Shown here: positions 21,814-33,959 of the stretch, piece after piece
Position numbering within the stretch: position 1 is the first letter of the stretch
Layout: every line of letters starts with the position of its first letter
Assembly: GCA_027625915.1 (NCBI GenBank)
Contig: JANTQA010000047.1
Coordinates: 15,686,001 to 15,750,000 of the forward strand
From: Anaeramoeba flamelloides
Taxonomy: Eukaryota > Metamonada > Anaeramoebidae
DNA length: 64,000 nt
Direction: 5' to 3'
Notes under the pieces: model-generated
Databases searched by the model: none
Seen by the model: the letters and a program-made list of their open reading frames with translations, nothing else
Told to the model about the DNA's origin: nothing
Position numbers and translations under genes: made by a program

Positions 21814-24560
21814 TAAGTGAAATAAAGAAAAATGAAAATGAAGGAAATTTATTTACATTTATCATTCAAATAATAGTCTTAATTTTTTTTTCAGACTAAA
21901 TTTTTTTTTTATATAATAACAACAACTCTATAGTCTAGTATTTTTTACTAATCTAAAAGTTACTCCACAAAAAATTACTTTTCCATTTTTTCTTATATTT
22001 TTTAATATCTGAAAATATACTTAAACTCTGTTGATAACAATTTAAAATAACTTTTTTTATTTATTCAATCCTTTATTTGTAAAAAATTTTTATTAAATTA
22101 TTGTTTAAAACTGTTTTTTTATACGATGGTATTTTTAAAAACTAATATTAGTGTAAGGTTTATTCTTAGATATTATAAATTATATAGTAATAAATATTTT
22201 GATAAAAAAAAAACCTCAAATCATATAAAAAGGTGAACTACACACTAAGAATGACACGTTATAAAATTTTTATTCTTATTTTTTTAAAGGATGTATGGTC
22301 TAAATGAATTCTATAGACAAATTGTAACTAATACCCTTTTAATTTGCTTAAGGTATTTACAATCTTTTAAACAACGATTTTAAAATAAATAATTTTTGTA
22401 AAAAAATTTTTTTTGGGTTTATATATTTTGTTTTACTGAAAAACTAGACTAGCCAAGCTCTTATAAATACAAGTTAGAAGATACTTGGTCAAATATCAAT
22501 TCATTAAGGACATTCATTTGTACCATCCTATTAATAACTCAATAAAATTTAATAATTTCCCTCTAAAATCAAGAACTTCTCTTCATTACTATTCTGTGGT
22601 AAGTGGTTAGGTTAGAATAAAAAAAAAAAAAAAAAAAGATTTTTTTTGCAAAAATAATTCATTTTAATATCTTTTGAGAAACGAATTTATGAGTATTTCC
22701 CAAAATGAAAGTGTAGTATTTGTAATTTGTTTGAAGAATTCATTTAGAATATACCCCTTGCGAAATCTGTATCATATTTACCTATTTCAGTAAAAAAATT
22801 ATCCTAATTTCTCCATCTTCATCACCAAAACTAAAAAAATAATATCAAAATTCAAAAAATTGTATAATTTTAAATTCAGCAAAATTGATTCCTTAAATAC
22901 TTTTAGTACACATTTATAAAGAACTTGAACACTGTTATTTTTTTTTTTTGAATACTAAGCTAAAAAAAATGATAAAAAATAAACTTTTTTCTTGGAATAT
23001 TAATACTCTCAATGAATCGAAAAATCAACTTTGTTAGATTATACTCGAATGATTATGAATATTATTATTTTTTTCTCTTTTTTATTTTTTTTTTTTTGTT
23101 TTTTTGAGAAATAACTGGTTGAGCTTTCCGTTAAAGTTGCTAAATATAAAAAAAATAAGAGATGGTTGGATCGAATAAATGTGATTTTTCTCTAGATTTG
23201 AATTAACCAGTTATTTTTTTTTATTAAAAAAAATAGAATTCAAAAGGTATTATTATTGGTTAGTGATATTTATGTGGGGACTTTAAAGAGGATGAAGGAA
23301 ATAACTTTTTACAAATCGTTTAATTTAGAAAAGGTTACTATTTTTTAGTTGAGAATAATCACTTTTAATACTTTTAAGTGAATTTAAAAATTAATGATGC
23401 ATAATGATCATAAAAAAATTAATAAAAAAACTTTTTCGAATTTATATTATTTTTTTTTTATATTTTTTTCTTTCATAGATGATCCAAACATTTCAACAAA
23501 TAATAAATCACACAATTTGACTCTTTGTTTCGACAATAACTATTTTTTTTTTCTAACTGGGTGCTATTAAATATCACCCTCTCAAGAAAAATATATGGCT
23601 TATTTTCTCAACTTCACACAAATAATTGCAGTTATCTGTTTTGAGAGATATGTTTCATTGGGTTTGAATAAAAAGTAAATCTTTGGGATTATTGAAAATT
23701 ACAATTGTTTGGAAAAATTTATCATATTATCAGCCTGAAAACAAATAAATATTTGATAAAATTCAAATCGTAAAATTATTGAACTATGTCTCTATTTTTT
23801 AATCAAAAAGGAGAATATGAACCTTATTTGTCCCTTTTACTCAATTTTTATTAAAATAAAATAAATTTGAAAAAGTATCTTGAAAATTCCATTCTTTTTT
23901 TGGTTGGTTATCACCTCACATTTTTAAATATTTTTTCTTTTGAAAAATCAATAAGGAGATAACCCACGCACACTGGTATTTATATAATAAATAGGAAAAA
24001 AATTGCACTTCATTCTCCTTATTTTTCTTATACAAATAAACTTAGTAAAAATAGAAATAGATCGTAATTTGTGATCTCATTTTATTTGTTTGGCTCTTTT
24101 TTTTTATTTGATAGATCGATATATTTTTTGGTAAAGAACAAGAATTCAAAATGAAACTCGAATTCCAGAAGTGAAAAAAGATCAATAATCAACTGAAATT
24201 TGATCCCATTTGATTTTCAAATACGAGTTGTTTTATTTTATGTTTCTTAAATCAATTGATTTATAAGCCTTCCCGATATAAAGAATAAGGATTTTTAATT
24301 TCCACCATAGGGTTTACCAAGCCAAAAAGTGTTTTTTTAACAACTTTATCTAAATAATTAAACACTTCATTCTATTTTGGGGTTAAACAAAAAAGGAAAC
24401 AAGAAAAGATTTTTTTTTCTCAATTCTTTTTTCAAACTTCTTTTCAATTCACAAATGGTCAATTCTGAAATTTGGATTTTTTGTTAAAAAAAAAGGAAAA
24501 TTCTTCAATTCCAGTCAATTTTCTTTGATTAACTCTTCAAAAAAATAAAGAGTTTTTATT

Positions 24561-25094
24561 TTAAAAGTCTTTTTTACAATTTTTTTCGTCATTATTCAAG
24601 CTAATGCATGTATCATATCTTGCAATCATTTCTGAATAGCAGAGTTTTGAAGAGCTAATAGTTTGGTAAACAATATAACATTCATTTTTTTGAAGGTCAA
24701 GTAGCCTTGTATCGCTTGTATTTTTCTGATCGCTTATCTTAATCTTCCATGAACCCGAAAATTTCAAATCAACATAATTAGAGTCGCCTATCTCATGCCA
24801 ACCTTCTTTTTTGGGGAATTGAAAAGTTTTATAATTCGTAGCATAACGATCACAGTTAGTGTCTTTGTTTGTGTATCCAAAACAATAATTCCTTGGCTCA
24901 AATTTCAGGTATATGATACAGAAAATTACACCAGACAAAATTAAAATTGCAAAAATTATAAAAGCTATCTTTTTGAGATTTTTTTTTGGCTTGTTTTTTT
25001 CACTGTTGTTTTTTGTTTTTTCAAGAAGGAGAGGTGATTGTGTAGTTTCGTATTGATCATAAATACTAAGGTTTTTTTTTGAATCTTGGATCAT
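24561..25094 (-). CDS. small single-pass membrane protein with Cys-rich ectodomain
   Basis: A 177-residue, single-exon gene; the family is not recognised. Residues 1-41 are polar and basic, with a QSPLLLEKT stretch resembling a dileucine sorting signal and a KPKKNLKK stop just before the membrane. Residues 43-63 (IAFIIFAILILSGVIFCIIYL) form one clear transmembrane helix. Because the basic flank precedes it and there is no cleavable signal peptide, type II topology (C-terminus outside) is expected. The rest carries six cysteines (about 71, 81, 139, 152, 163, 173), an even number suited to three disulphides, with Trp/Tyr/Gly-rich beta-like sequence (GSWKIKISD) between them. Codon use is like the other genes here. 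The start ATG at 25094 is the first in frame. Confidence 0.7.
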   Translation of the reverse strand: MIQDSKKNLSIYDQYETTQSPLLLEKTKNNSEKNKPKKNLKKIAFIIFAILILSGVIFCIIYLKFEPRNYCFGYTNKDTNCDRYATNYKTFQFPKKEGWHEIGDSNYVDLKFSGSWKIKISDQKNTSDTRLLDLQKNECYIVYQTISSSKLCYSEMIARYDTCISLNNDEKNCKKDF

Positions 25095-25110
25095 ATGAAT
25101 CTATCAAATT

Positions 25111-25306
25111 AAAATGAGAAAAAATGAGTTTGACTATGAAGATTTTATTGTTAAGGGATTATCGTCAATCAATGAGAACTCTTAGATTAAATTGGCTTGT
25201 TAATAAATGTAAATCACATCAGTTATTCGTGTTCAATTTTTTCCAAAAAATCCAATTAGTAAAGTTGGAAAATTTGTTGATCTCATCAATTAAAAAAGAT
25301 CCTTAT
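25111..25306 (+). pseudogene. coding-like remnant divergent from the membrane-protein gene
   Basis: One plus-strand frame reads ATG then NEFDYEDFIVKGLSSINENS, is interrupted by stops, and resumes as VIRVQFFPKNPISKVGKF. Composition is protein-like, but there is no splice pair that removes the interruption convincingly. Family unknown. MITE A3 begins immediately downstream. Confidence 0.25.
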
Positions 25307-25310
25307 TTTC

Positions 25311-25492
25311 TTAAGGGACTAATCTCTCTTAAATTTTTTTGCCTAAATTTAATAGAAGTTATGAAAATTTTTTGTCAATTACTTAGATTTGAAAACCCTG
25401 ATTATTTTAAATATTAAATATATTTCGAGATAAGGAATCCTTATTTAGAAATTGGTCAAAAAAAAAAAAACAAATAGAGATTAGTCCCTTAA
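25311..25492 (-). mobile_element. MITE family A, copy 3
   Basis: 182 bp with the best-kept ends of the family: TTAAGGGACTAATCTCT at the left and AGAGATTAGTCCCTTAA at the right. It is inverted relative to copies 1 and 4. Confidence 0.8.
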
Positions 25493-25499
25493 AAAACCC

Positions 25500-26610
25500 A
25501 ATGAATTTCAGAAAAAAATCTGTACTTAGAGACAAATTTGAAAGTTGAATTATTAATATTCAGACTCCAAAGTTGCAAAATATATTTCTTAAATTTTATC
25601 TCGGAATGTAGATTAGTTTTGACTAAAAAAAATCATTTTTTTATATTTTGAGGGGGAATTAATTTACTCTTACAGCCTTTTGGTTTTTTTTAATTTAAGA
25701 AATAAAAAGAAAATTTATGAAATTTTTGGTTTTTTTTTAATTGAAAAAAAGATAGTAAAATAGAAGGTTTTTCTTAATTCTTTTGAATACTGGAAATAAA
25801 CTGAAAATTCTATTAATTTTCAGTTTATTTGGAAAATTGAAATATTTTCGTTTGGTTTTTTTGAGTTTTCTATTTATTTGGAAAATTGATGGATTTTCGT
25901 TAGGTTTTTTTACTTTATAAAATAAACAGAAAATTTTTATAAATTTTCGGTTTATTTCGAAAAGTAAAAACAACCTTGAACACTTCACAAATAAATAGAA
26001 AACCTCAAAAAAACTTGGAACACTTAAAAGATAAAACATATAACCTCAAGAAAATATATGTACTTGGTGTCACTTCCCGAATTTCCAAATATTTGTTTCT
26101 AAATTTCAATAAAGAGTCATTGATTTTCTTTACCATTAACTAATTACAGAATTAATAATCGGTTTTTGGTTTGAATATATAGAAAAAATTGTTTTTTAAT
26201 TTTTTATTATATTTGTTTATCTTGATTAATATAAAAAAATTAAAAAATTAACCATTAAATTATTTTGGTTAATTATTTGCTGAAATATTGGAAAGATATT
26301 GATGTGACAATTAATTAAGAAAAAAATTGGACAAAACTATTCATTAATTGGGTTTTTATGTTGATGATAATTGAATTAATAAAGAAATTAGAATGGGATA
26401 AATAGTTACTTTCGGAGTTACTAATAAGAATTATTAAATCTTTTAATACTTTTATTTTGATTTTCTATTTTGAGATTTGGAAAAGGAATTAAAAAAATAT
26501 TTTCCAAAATACAATTTAAAATCATTTTCATAAGTAAAAAATAGAATAATTTATTGTGCAATGATATTTAGAATAAATTTTTTAGAGTCATGGAAACTAT
26601 TTGAGCCATG
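25500..26610 (-). repeat. dispersed repeat H, copy 3, split by a hairpin array
   Basis: The outer parts (25500-25660 and about 26090-26610) match repeat H copies in inverted orientation. The middle (25672-26055) is a hairpin array missing from the other copies, so the hairpin modules arrived after H. Confidence 0.45.
25672..26055. repeat. modular hairpin array 3
   Basis: Repeats of GGTTTTTTTTAATTTAAGAA, AACAGAAAATTTTT and TTTCGGTTTATTTCGAAAAG with their inverted partners, plus GAACACTTCACAAATAAATA as in array 1. Accidental open frames across it are not counted as genes. Confidence 0.6.
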
Positions 26611-28188
26611 GTAGAACTAATGCCGTTTTACATCCAATTACACCACACAATGATTATAGGTGAATCAATGGTTATACTTATCTTTTAATCCTAGATCCCA
26701 CTTAAAAAATTTCAATTAGAGTGTAATATATTCTTGGATCTAGTTAAAAAGGGATTTTTTGGATATTTTTTTAAAAAGGAAATATAATTCGTATGTTGCA
26801 TGCCTTACTATCAATTGTAAGTTTTCCAGGGGAAATAAGTTGTTTCGAGGGTCCTGAACTATTCTCCTGTTGAAAACAGTTCTTTGATTTAGAATTGACA
26901 AAAATAGTTATACTACTACAATTAGTAATTCAGATACGGCAAAATTTCACTTGATTATTTATTTTTCAAATCTGCAATTTGAGTTTCGTTTGAATTCTTT
27001 TTTGAGCAAAAAAATATATCAGTTTATCACATAAATAATTTCTAAACAAATAAAATAAGATCATAAATCCCAATCTATTTTTTTATACAAGTTTATTTGT
27101 ACAAGAAATAAAGTGAAATTAAGATATTTTTTTCCCCATTCATTGTTCAAACATTAGCATTAAAAATTGAAACGTATATTTAATCAAGTTGGATAAGAAA
27201 GAAATGTTTTTTATCACTTTAGAGTTGATATTTAAGAAGTATTAACTTTAAATATATTCGGGTTTTATTATTTTTGTAATAGAGTAATCAAGAAATATCA
27301 TTACCAAGAGCCGAAAATCTGTTTTTCAAATAAACATGTGTTTTTTTTTCTTAATTATAAATTTAATTCACCACACAATAATATTGAAAAATTAAAATCA
27401 ATTTTGATGGTTAACTTTGATAATCTTTGATATTAATTTTTTAAAATATTAATTGAATTTATTGAAAATTTTTTGTATTTTTCAAATTTTTTTAAGAAAT
27501 TTTGTGTTTTTTTCTGAAAAAAAACTTTCTTAAACAAAAGGCTCTATTTATTGTTTTTTTTTTTGAAAAATTTTATCTATTGATTCTTAATTTTTAGAAA
27601 TATTTTTTTCAATAATAGAACTTTCAAAAATAAATGTCATATTTTCACATTTTTTATTATTGGTTATTACGACTGTTTATTTTGTGGTCCCTCTTGGATT
27701 AAATAGCACTGAATTTAATTAGAAATGTTGAATTGTGTGGATATGTGTGTGATATTTTAGTAGTAGTAATATAAAAATAAATAATAAAGGATATTTAATT
27801 GAATATGAGGAATGAAAAATAATTGATAATCGTTTCCTCAATTTTCTAATATCCCAATCACATAAATAAAAAATTAGAAATTTATCCTAAAAAATAACTT
27901 TTTTGTTTCGGATTTTGATTTTCTTTTTACAAAGTTCAATTTTCCAAACGATTTGATTGATAAAACTCGATTTTTGAATTTGTATTTAACTCTGTTCGAA
28001 AATATTAGATATGTTTTCAATCCATTTACTTCTTTGATGAACTGGTTTTATTTAGCATTAATTTCCTCAAAATTAAAAAAATTAAACTTTTCTAATTCAA
28101 ATTGAAAAAATGAGCAAAAAAATTCAAATTGTTTTATCTTGTTTTTGAGATCAAAAAAAAAAAAATGATTCTAATAAATATTTACATA

Positions 28189-28385
28189 GTGCCTTCAGTT
28201 CTACTTTGAAGACATAAACCGTCAATAGAATTTAAAACATAATAAAGGTCTCAAATTAAGGCACAAAATTCAAATTCTGTTAAATAATTTGTGTAAAAAA
28301 AAATCACAAAAATATGATTTTATCTCATGTTACTACGTACCTTACATTTTGTTCAAAGTTTGTTTCCTAAAAGTGGAAATGGCTT
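28189..28385 (+). mobile_element. MITE family C, copy 5
   Basis: Diverged copy: left end CCTTCAGTTCTACTTTGAAG, inner arm CTCAAATTAAGGCACAAAAT, right end CCTAAAAGTGGAAATGGCT beside TA. Confidence 0.6.
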
Positions 28386-28472
28386 TAATACTCTTCAATT
28401 TGGATAGAACTTTAATTTTTTTTTAACTTTATTTTTAAGTTTTTTTTCCTCGGCATTGAACAAAGTTTTTTA

Positions 28473-28636
28473 CTGGTATTTGAATTACAAATGGGAAAAA
28501 TTTTGACAACATTTTCAATTTCCTTTTTGAAAAAGAGTTTTTTAATGACAATCTACCATATTTCGAACTTTCTATATGAAAGAGAAATTTGAAAAATAAA
28601 ACAAAAATATTTTCCCATTTATAATTAAAATGTCAG
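28473..28636 (+). mobile_element. MITE family F, copy 2 (TA-bounded)
   Basis: The ends are CTGGTATTTGAATTACAAAT and, from the right in reverse, CTGACATTTTAATTATAAAT; TA lies at each edge. Inner arms GGGAAAAATTTTGACAAC and TATTTTCCC are paired. Confidence 0.65.
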
Positions 28637-29529
28637 TAATGGTTGAAGTATCAAAAAAAAATTACAAAACGTGTTGTTCTCCAATATATTTAAATAGAAA
28701 AAGGTGTTCCGAAGTAGATATGTAGGAATTTGTTGAATAGAAGAACAAAATATTATTTTTTGAAGGGGTGTTAATTTCTTCTTATAGTGGTTGGAATTTA
28801 TTTTAATTAAAGTGTTAGAGTGAAATAGTTGAGGTTCATCTATTCTTTTGACCTCTAAAAACTTGGTAACCACCTAATTTATAAATTTTTGTTTATAATT
28901 TTTAATGAAGATAAATAATTTTCTTTAACATTTGCCAAGGACAAGATAAATAATGTTTCTTCATTTTAAATTATATCAAAGATGTTGATCCAATTGTTTT
29001 TTGTTATTATTTTAATTAATTCTTTAGACAGAGTGTTTGATTTTCTTAATAGAATGGGTCTTCCTATAAAAAAAAAACAATATTTATCTTCATCAGTTTC
29101 TGTGTTGAAATATTTTTTGAACAAATTATCAGATTTTTTTTTTTTTTTTGATTCTTATCATTAAAACATGATGTTTATTTTAGGTTATTTTTGATATTTC
29201 CTATTTTAATATGGAAGTGAATCACTTTAATTTTTAACTATTTATTAATTTTCCTAAAAAAACATATTTTGTAACTTATATTTAGCATTTTTAAAACTGA
29301 ATTTCTTTTTACATGATTATTTTTTTAATATTTTTTGAAAAAAATATTCTTATAATAGGCTTGTAAGCTGTTTTAAATTTTATAATACATTTTATTAAAA
29401 GTATTTGTCGGATAAAGATTGTTATTATAATTTGTTTTACAATTTAAATATTTATAACACCTTTACAGTACTATTATAACATGTTATAAAAACCTTTTTT
29501 TATGAGGGGGGTGAGTTTTTTTTTTTTTT

Positions 29530-29765
29530 TGATTTATAAGAAACAGACATTTTATAAAATTTTCTGTTTATTTCTGAAACTGAAAAAAAAAAAAAACAAT
29601 TAACTTTTATAATATATAAAAGAATTGTGTAAAATTGTTGATTTTTATCAATTTATTTAAATTCTGGAAACATAAGTTGGTTTTTTTTTTATTTTTGAAA
29701 TTAAAAGAAAATTTTGGAAAGTTTCTTTTTATTTATAAAATTAAAATAAAAATAAGTACTCCCTC
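29530..29765. repeat. modular hairpin array 4
   Basis: GATTTATAAGAAACAGACATT then ATTTTCTGTTTATTTCTGAAA with poly(A) is one unit. A second unit is near 29675-29755, with GAAATTAAAAGAAAATTTTGG and CTTTTTATTTATAAAATTAA. Confidence 0.55.
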
Positions 29766-32115
29766 GCCTTCTATAGCACTTGTCGGTAATCTTCCATATT
29801 TGGTCTCTTGTTTGTTTATTTATATTGTCATTATATCAAATTTTTTAAAAAATATTCTTGAACTTTCGTTTCCTGACTATTGATTATTAGATATTTGTTA
29901 AATAGCTTTCAATTTTTAATTGATAATTTAAAATTTTATACTTTACAATTGATATTTTCATTATATTTTTTTGAAAGATTTTGATTGGTGTGAAATATGT
30001 TCAAACCCCGAATTTCTCATTTCTTTTTTTGAATTTGCAACTGCTTTTATAGATTGAACTACTGGCTTGGTATGTTTTTGGTTGAATTTAAGAAATTACC
30101 TCTTTGGGCCACTATAAAAACCTATACCAAGTCCAAGATCGATCAGCTAAGAACAAAAATAACAAGTATCCAAACCAAACACCAGTTAATTTTTTTTTCA
30201 AGGTTATGGGATTGTAATCCTTAAGTATATTGATTGTGTACTTGGAGAAAATATTTTATTTTAAATTGAAGGTTTTTTAACATTTGGAAATTTAAAATCA
30301 AGAACCAAGTAAGGGTTGACTGTGTTTTTGTATTTTTCGATTTTGGAAAAAATACTATGAAAAAATTGTAATTCCTTTTTATTACTATAAATCGACCTCG
30401 ATTAAAAATTTGTGGTTTATTTTTCCTCTATTTGGTAATTAATTTGTTATAGTTATAAAGAAAAGAATAGTTGGGTGAGTTTCTTCAATTTAAAGTTCTG
30501 ATCAATAAAGTATGGAAAGTTTTTTTTAACCTCAAATTGTCATTCTACAATTTTCAATTTTTAGTGTTTCTTCATTAGGTAATATATCCTCTTATCTTGG
30601 AACTATTTCAAAACTAAAGCAATACTTAAAGAGATGTGTTGTTATAGCTGTTGTTGGGTGTGAGTTTTGGAGAATTGTTTTTTTTTGTCTCTCTTTGAAA
30701 ATTTCGTTTCTTTTGATTTTTTTATTTGACAAAAATTACTTTTGATTTTCAAAAAGTTTCTAATTTGACAAATAATTTTAAAAAGTGAATTTTAGTTATA
30801 TAAAATACTCAAAATGAATTCTACTTAATGAAATTGAATTATTTTATAAAAGATGAATTATTTCAGATATCTAAGAAAACTTATTATTGGATATTTTTTG
30901 AGATTGTTGAATGGGATTCTTTTTACCAAAAAAACCATTTTATTTAATATTTTGAAGAAATGATAGATCTGGAATTTTTCTTCTTATAATTCTAGTAGTA
31001 TTTTGAATAACCAAATCCAATATAGAATTTTATCAAAATTGGTTCATTATTAAAGAATTGACAAAAAAAATCGAGATCAATTCTATTATTTTCCAATTAA
31101 AAAATGAAAATTTTTATTTCAATTTCCAAAATGTATATTAATTTTTTCTGTAACAATCAAATTAGCATAGTAAAAATTGTGTATTAGAGTTCACTATGGT
31201 AGTTTAATTAAATGTCTAAAAATATCATTTTTAAACGATCAGATAAATATTTTCGGGGTTTTCAGCCAAGTAATCATCTAAATTATAATATTTCAAATAT
31301 TTGAATTAAAAATTTTCATTTTTTTAATTAGAAAATAATAGTATTATGAAGTCTCACCTTTAGTTATTCTGATACCTTATAACAAAAAAAAAAAAAAAAT
31401 AAGATTTTATACTTGTTAAAAGGTTTTAATCTTTTGTTCTGATTGTGATTCTTACTAACTTTCAAAATAACTTTTGGAGTTGATAATTTTTGTTAAAGTT
31501 CTCACTTATATTTTTACCCTTTCAAAAAAAAAAAATTTCCCACTTTTTCCACAACAGAAGAAAGAATTCCCTTTCAATTTAATTTTGGAGTTTTTGTCTA
31601 TTTGACTCTCCTAAAAATCACATTACAAAGTTTTTAGATATTTTGTATTCTGAATTTGTGATTTTAAACTTTTTTAATGATGCACATCCCCAAATTTTGT
31701 TCAGGTGATTTCTTTTTTTTTTATTTCTCGAAATTTGTTGGTAAAGTTTGAATCTGGCTCAATAGTCTTTTTTCTAAATTGCTTTGACTTTAATTTTTAT
31801 CTTTTAACATGTTCAAGCCTTTTTTGGTAGAATTAATTCCAAAAAAAATATAAAACAATAATATAAAAAAAAAAAAAAAGAGAAGGAACCAAAAAAAAAC
31901 AAAAAAAGTTTTATTTTGCTTATTTTTCAAAAGAATAATCCTAACAAAAGATCTTACTCTTAAAGAAGAATCTTTTGATCCTATGGTATTCCCATTTGAG
32001 AGACATCCATAAAAGATTACAATTAATTCAAAAAAAGAAAATTTTATAATTTGGTATTTTGCAAGAATGAAAAAAGAAAAGAATTAAAATTGGTAACCGA
32101 AATCACAAACCAAAA

Positions 32116-32768
32116 CTAAAACTCCTTTGATATGCGTAAAAATTCTTGAATAACAGTCTTTTCATCAATTTTTTGTTTATGGAATTTTTCAAGAATTAGC
32201 TTGGATAATTCCTTCGTGTTTTCCGTGTTTCTTCGAATGTCGTAGTGTTTTTTAATCTCGAGAAGTGTTTCAAACCGCAACTGAGAAAAGTCTATAATGG
32301 GTTTTTGGAGAGAAGCTTTCTTATTGTTTTTTTTTTTTAAATGTTCCCGAACCCTCCTTTGATTTTGAGTAAAATAGAAAAGGTAATGGATATTGGTAAA
32401 GGTTTAGGTTTACTGGAAAGGAAGTTTTGAGAAGAACAAAAGAAAAAGAAAAAAAAAGAATAGGTAAAAAGAGAAATTTTAAAATATTTTCAAAAAAAAA
32501 ACAATCAATTTTGTCATTTTTGAAACGAAAAGGAAAGGCAAAGTAACTGAACACAAACCGGTTCTTGTTTTCTTTCGAAAAGTAATCAATTGTAGTTTGG
32601 TTTGTTATAAAAAAAAACATGAAAAGTAAACAACCTTGTGTGTTTTTGGGAACAAGCAAAAGATTGCAAATGAAAAAAGGACTGGAAAAGTACATACTTA
32701 TTATTTTGCTTTGATTTTTGTTTTAGAGCTTTTGATCTTTTGCTTCTTGATCTTAATTTAGGTGGCAT
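32116..32768 (-). CDS. SAP30-like Sin3-binding domain protein (small, two exons)
   Basis: SAP30-family proteins join the Sin3-histone deacetylase corepressor in the nucleus. The model joins 32768-32698 and 32356-32116 through a 341-nt intron (donor GTATGT, acceptor ATCAAAG); frames match (AA|G gives Lys) and the product is 103 residues. The N-terminus MPPKLRSRSKRSKALKQKS is strongly basic, like a nuclear-localisation or nucleic-acid-binding stretch. Residues about 45-103 resemble the SAP30 Sin3-binding domain: DFSQLRFETLLEIKKHYDI, then LSKLILEKFHKQKIDEKTVI, then a helix to the end. Known SAP30 has the pattern DLSKL, H-[FY]-[ND]-L, F-x-x-Q-x-x-D-E-x-x-V-I. The zinc-finger part of animal SAP30 is absent. 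The match is by eye over a short domain, so a related helical protein is possible. Another small gene ends only about 60 bp upstream on the same strand. Confidence 0.6.
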
Positions 32769-32826
32769 AAATAAAAATATCTGTTGAAAAAAATGTTTAA
32801 AAAAGTGAAATATTCTTGGGGAAAAA

Positions 32827-33338
32827 CTAAGGGTTGGTGTTATTTTGAAAGTAGTTTTGAAAAGCAAACGAATTAATTTTATTAGGATTCCAAGAAGAAT
32901 TTTTTCCTATATATTTGCTCTGTGTTGGAAAATAAATGGCAAAACATTTGAACTTCAATTTTCCTTTTTTTCGTTTGAAAAAGCAATTTTAAAATATACA
33001 GTATCTTACATAACCCCTCTTTGTGAGTCAGATATTTTTAAAAAATCTAAAATGTTGTTTTGGAAAATTTGCAAAAGTATTTGTTGTTTTTCAGATTTTA
33101 CTTCTATGAAGTGTTCCGAAGAATTGTTGTTTTTTGGATCAATTTTGAAATCATTTTCGTTTTGGCTTGGTAAAGTTTGCGTATTAAATTTTAATGAGTG
33201 GTTTGCATAACGAAAGTAAAAAAATGTACACCATATTGAAGGCTGTTTTTTTAGCTAGGGTACTTTGGTTTTAGTTTGCAAACAATTTAACTTTCTGGAA
33301 ACCATATTAATTTCGTGAGCTCCTGAGTAAGTGGCCAT
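32827..33338 (-). CDS. uncharacterised small multi-exon gene
   Basis: Three coding segments fit in frame on the minus strand: 33338-33264 (MATYSGAHEINMVSRKLN...), 33242-33010 (including NTQTLPSQNENDFKID and KQQILLQIFQNNILDFLK) and 32917-32827 (GKNSSWNPNKINSF to a TAG). The second junction uses donor GTAAGA and acceptor ACACAGAG, an intron of 92 nt; an AG two bases earlier is an alternative that breaks the frame. The first junction would need an intron of only 21 nt (GTACCC to AACAG), far shorter than any other here, so the 5' part may be mis-modelled. Predicted length is 132 residues with no membrane segment. Family unknown. It shares strand and near-abutting position with the SAP30-like gene. 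Confidence 0.45.
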
Positions 33339-33813
33339 GATAGGTATTTTTTGGTTTCTTGTTTGAGCCCACAGGTTAACTGTGTAACTTAATCCAAGAA
33401 TAAATATAAATAGATTCAGTTAATTTTTTGTACATAAAATCCAAAACATGGAAACATAGACATACTTATCTGAGTTAGATTTGTATTCAAAAACAAAAAA
33501 ACAAAGAATGTTTTGTAAAGAAGTACATATTAAAATTGTAAAGTACATTTTGTTTAATCCAAAAAAGTTTCAATAATAGGCTGACTATTAACTATCTTGA
33601 AAAAATAAAATTCAAAAAAAAAAGTTAGTCAAAACAATCACATCTTCATTTATCATTTCATCCTTGTTAATTGAGTTTATTCAGAATGTAATCAACATTC
33701 CAGTTCTTCAAAATCTTTGTAGGTTGCATATATTTATTCTTTTAGGAGTACCACCTTTTTTAAAAGTCTCTAGTCTTGAAAAAAAGGTCTATATTGGGGT
33801 TAAAAAAATTTAA

Positions 33814-33906
33814 ATGGACGAAACTGAATTTTCTTTAAACTCAACTTTGGGATATTATTTTGAAGAGATAATAACTAATAGTTTTGAAAACACTCTTCCC
33901 ATCTAA
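33814..33906 (+). other. short coding-like ORF (30 codons)
   Basis: ATG-initiated, composition protein-like (MDETEFSLNSTLGYYFEEII), ends at TAA. There is no GTA-type donor within it. It may be a small ORF, an exon or a chance frame. Confidence 0.2.
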
Positions 33907-33959
33907 AAAAAATCAAACACAGAAAAAAAATAACTGAGGATGAATATTGAGAGTTTCCG

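Larger units (their letters stand above)
20391..24560. other. AT-rich intergenic region with MITEs, no gene recognised
   Basis: It contains C3 and C4, a hairpin module near 20985-21050, repeat M copy 2 (23800-23965) and many homopolymer runs. Both strands are closed by frequent stops, and no splice-compatible coding segment was recognised. Confidence 0.45.
26611..32115. other. 5.5-kb AT-rich spacer, repeats, no confirmed gene
   Basis: Holds C5 (28189-28385), F2 (28473-28636) and hairpin modules (29530-29765). Short coding-like pieces occur: minus strand 28873-28625 (82 codons, starts MVTKFLEVKRIDEPQLFHSN), plus strand 28982-29164 and plus strand near 30560-30670 (SSYLGTISKLKQYLKRC). None has a recognised domain or a supported gene model; they may be exons or remnants. 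Confidence 0.4.

Noticed and set aside
25737-26039. 100-codon minus-strand frame
   Set aside because: Lies wholly within hairpin array 3; repetitive and Phe/Lys/Arg-rich.
29635-29883. 82-codon plus-strand frame
   Set aside because: Its first half is hairpin array 4; no conserved features.
30060-30240. Higher-GC stretch with partial inverted repeats (TTGGTATG / TATACCAAG) considered as a structured RNA
   Set aside because: No match to tRNA, 5S, or spliceosomal RNA patterns and no Pol III box pair; the pairing is short and imperfect.
32321-32695. 124-codon minus-strand frame
   Set aside because: It covers the intron of the SAP30-like gene in another register and is mostly Phe/Ser/Leu; the spliced model explains the region better.
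32845-33210. 121-codon plus-strand frame
   Set aside because: It is antisense to the minus-strand exons containing FQNNILDFLK and INSFAFQNYF, which are more protein-like and have consistent splice sites.
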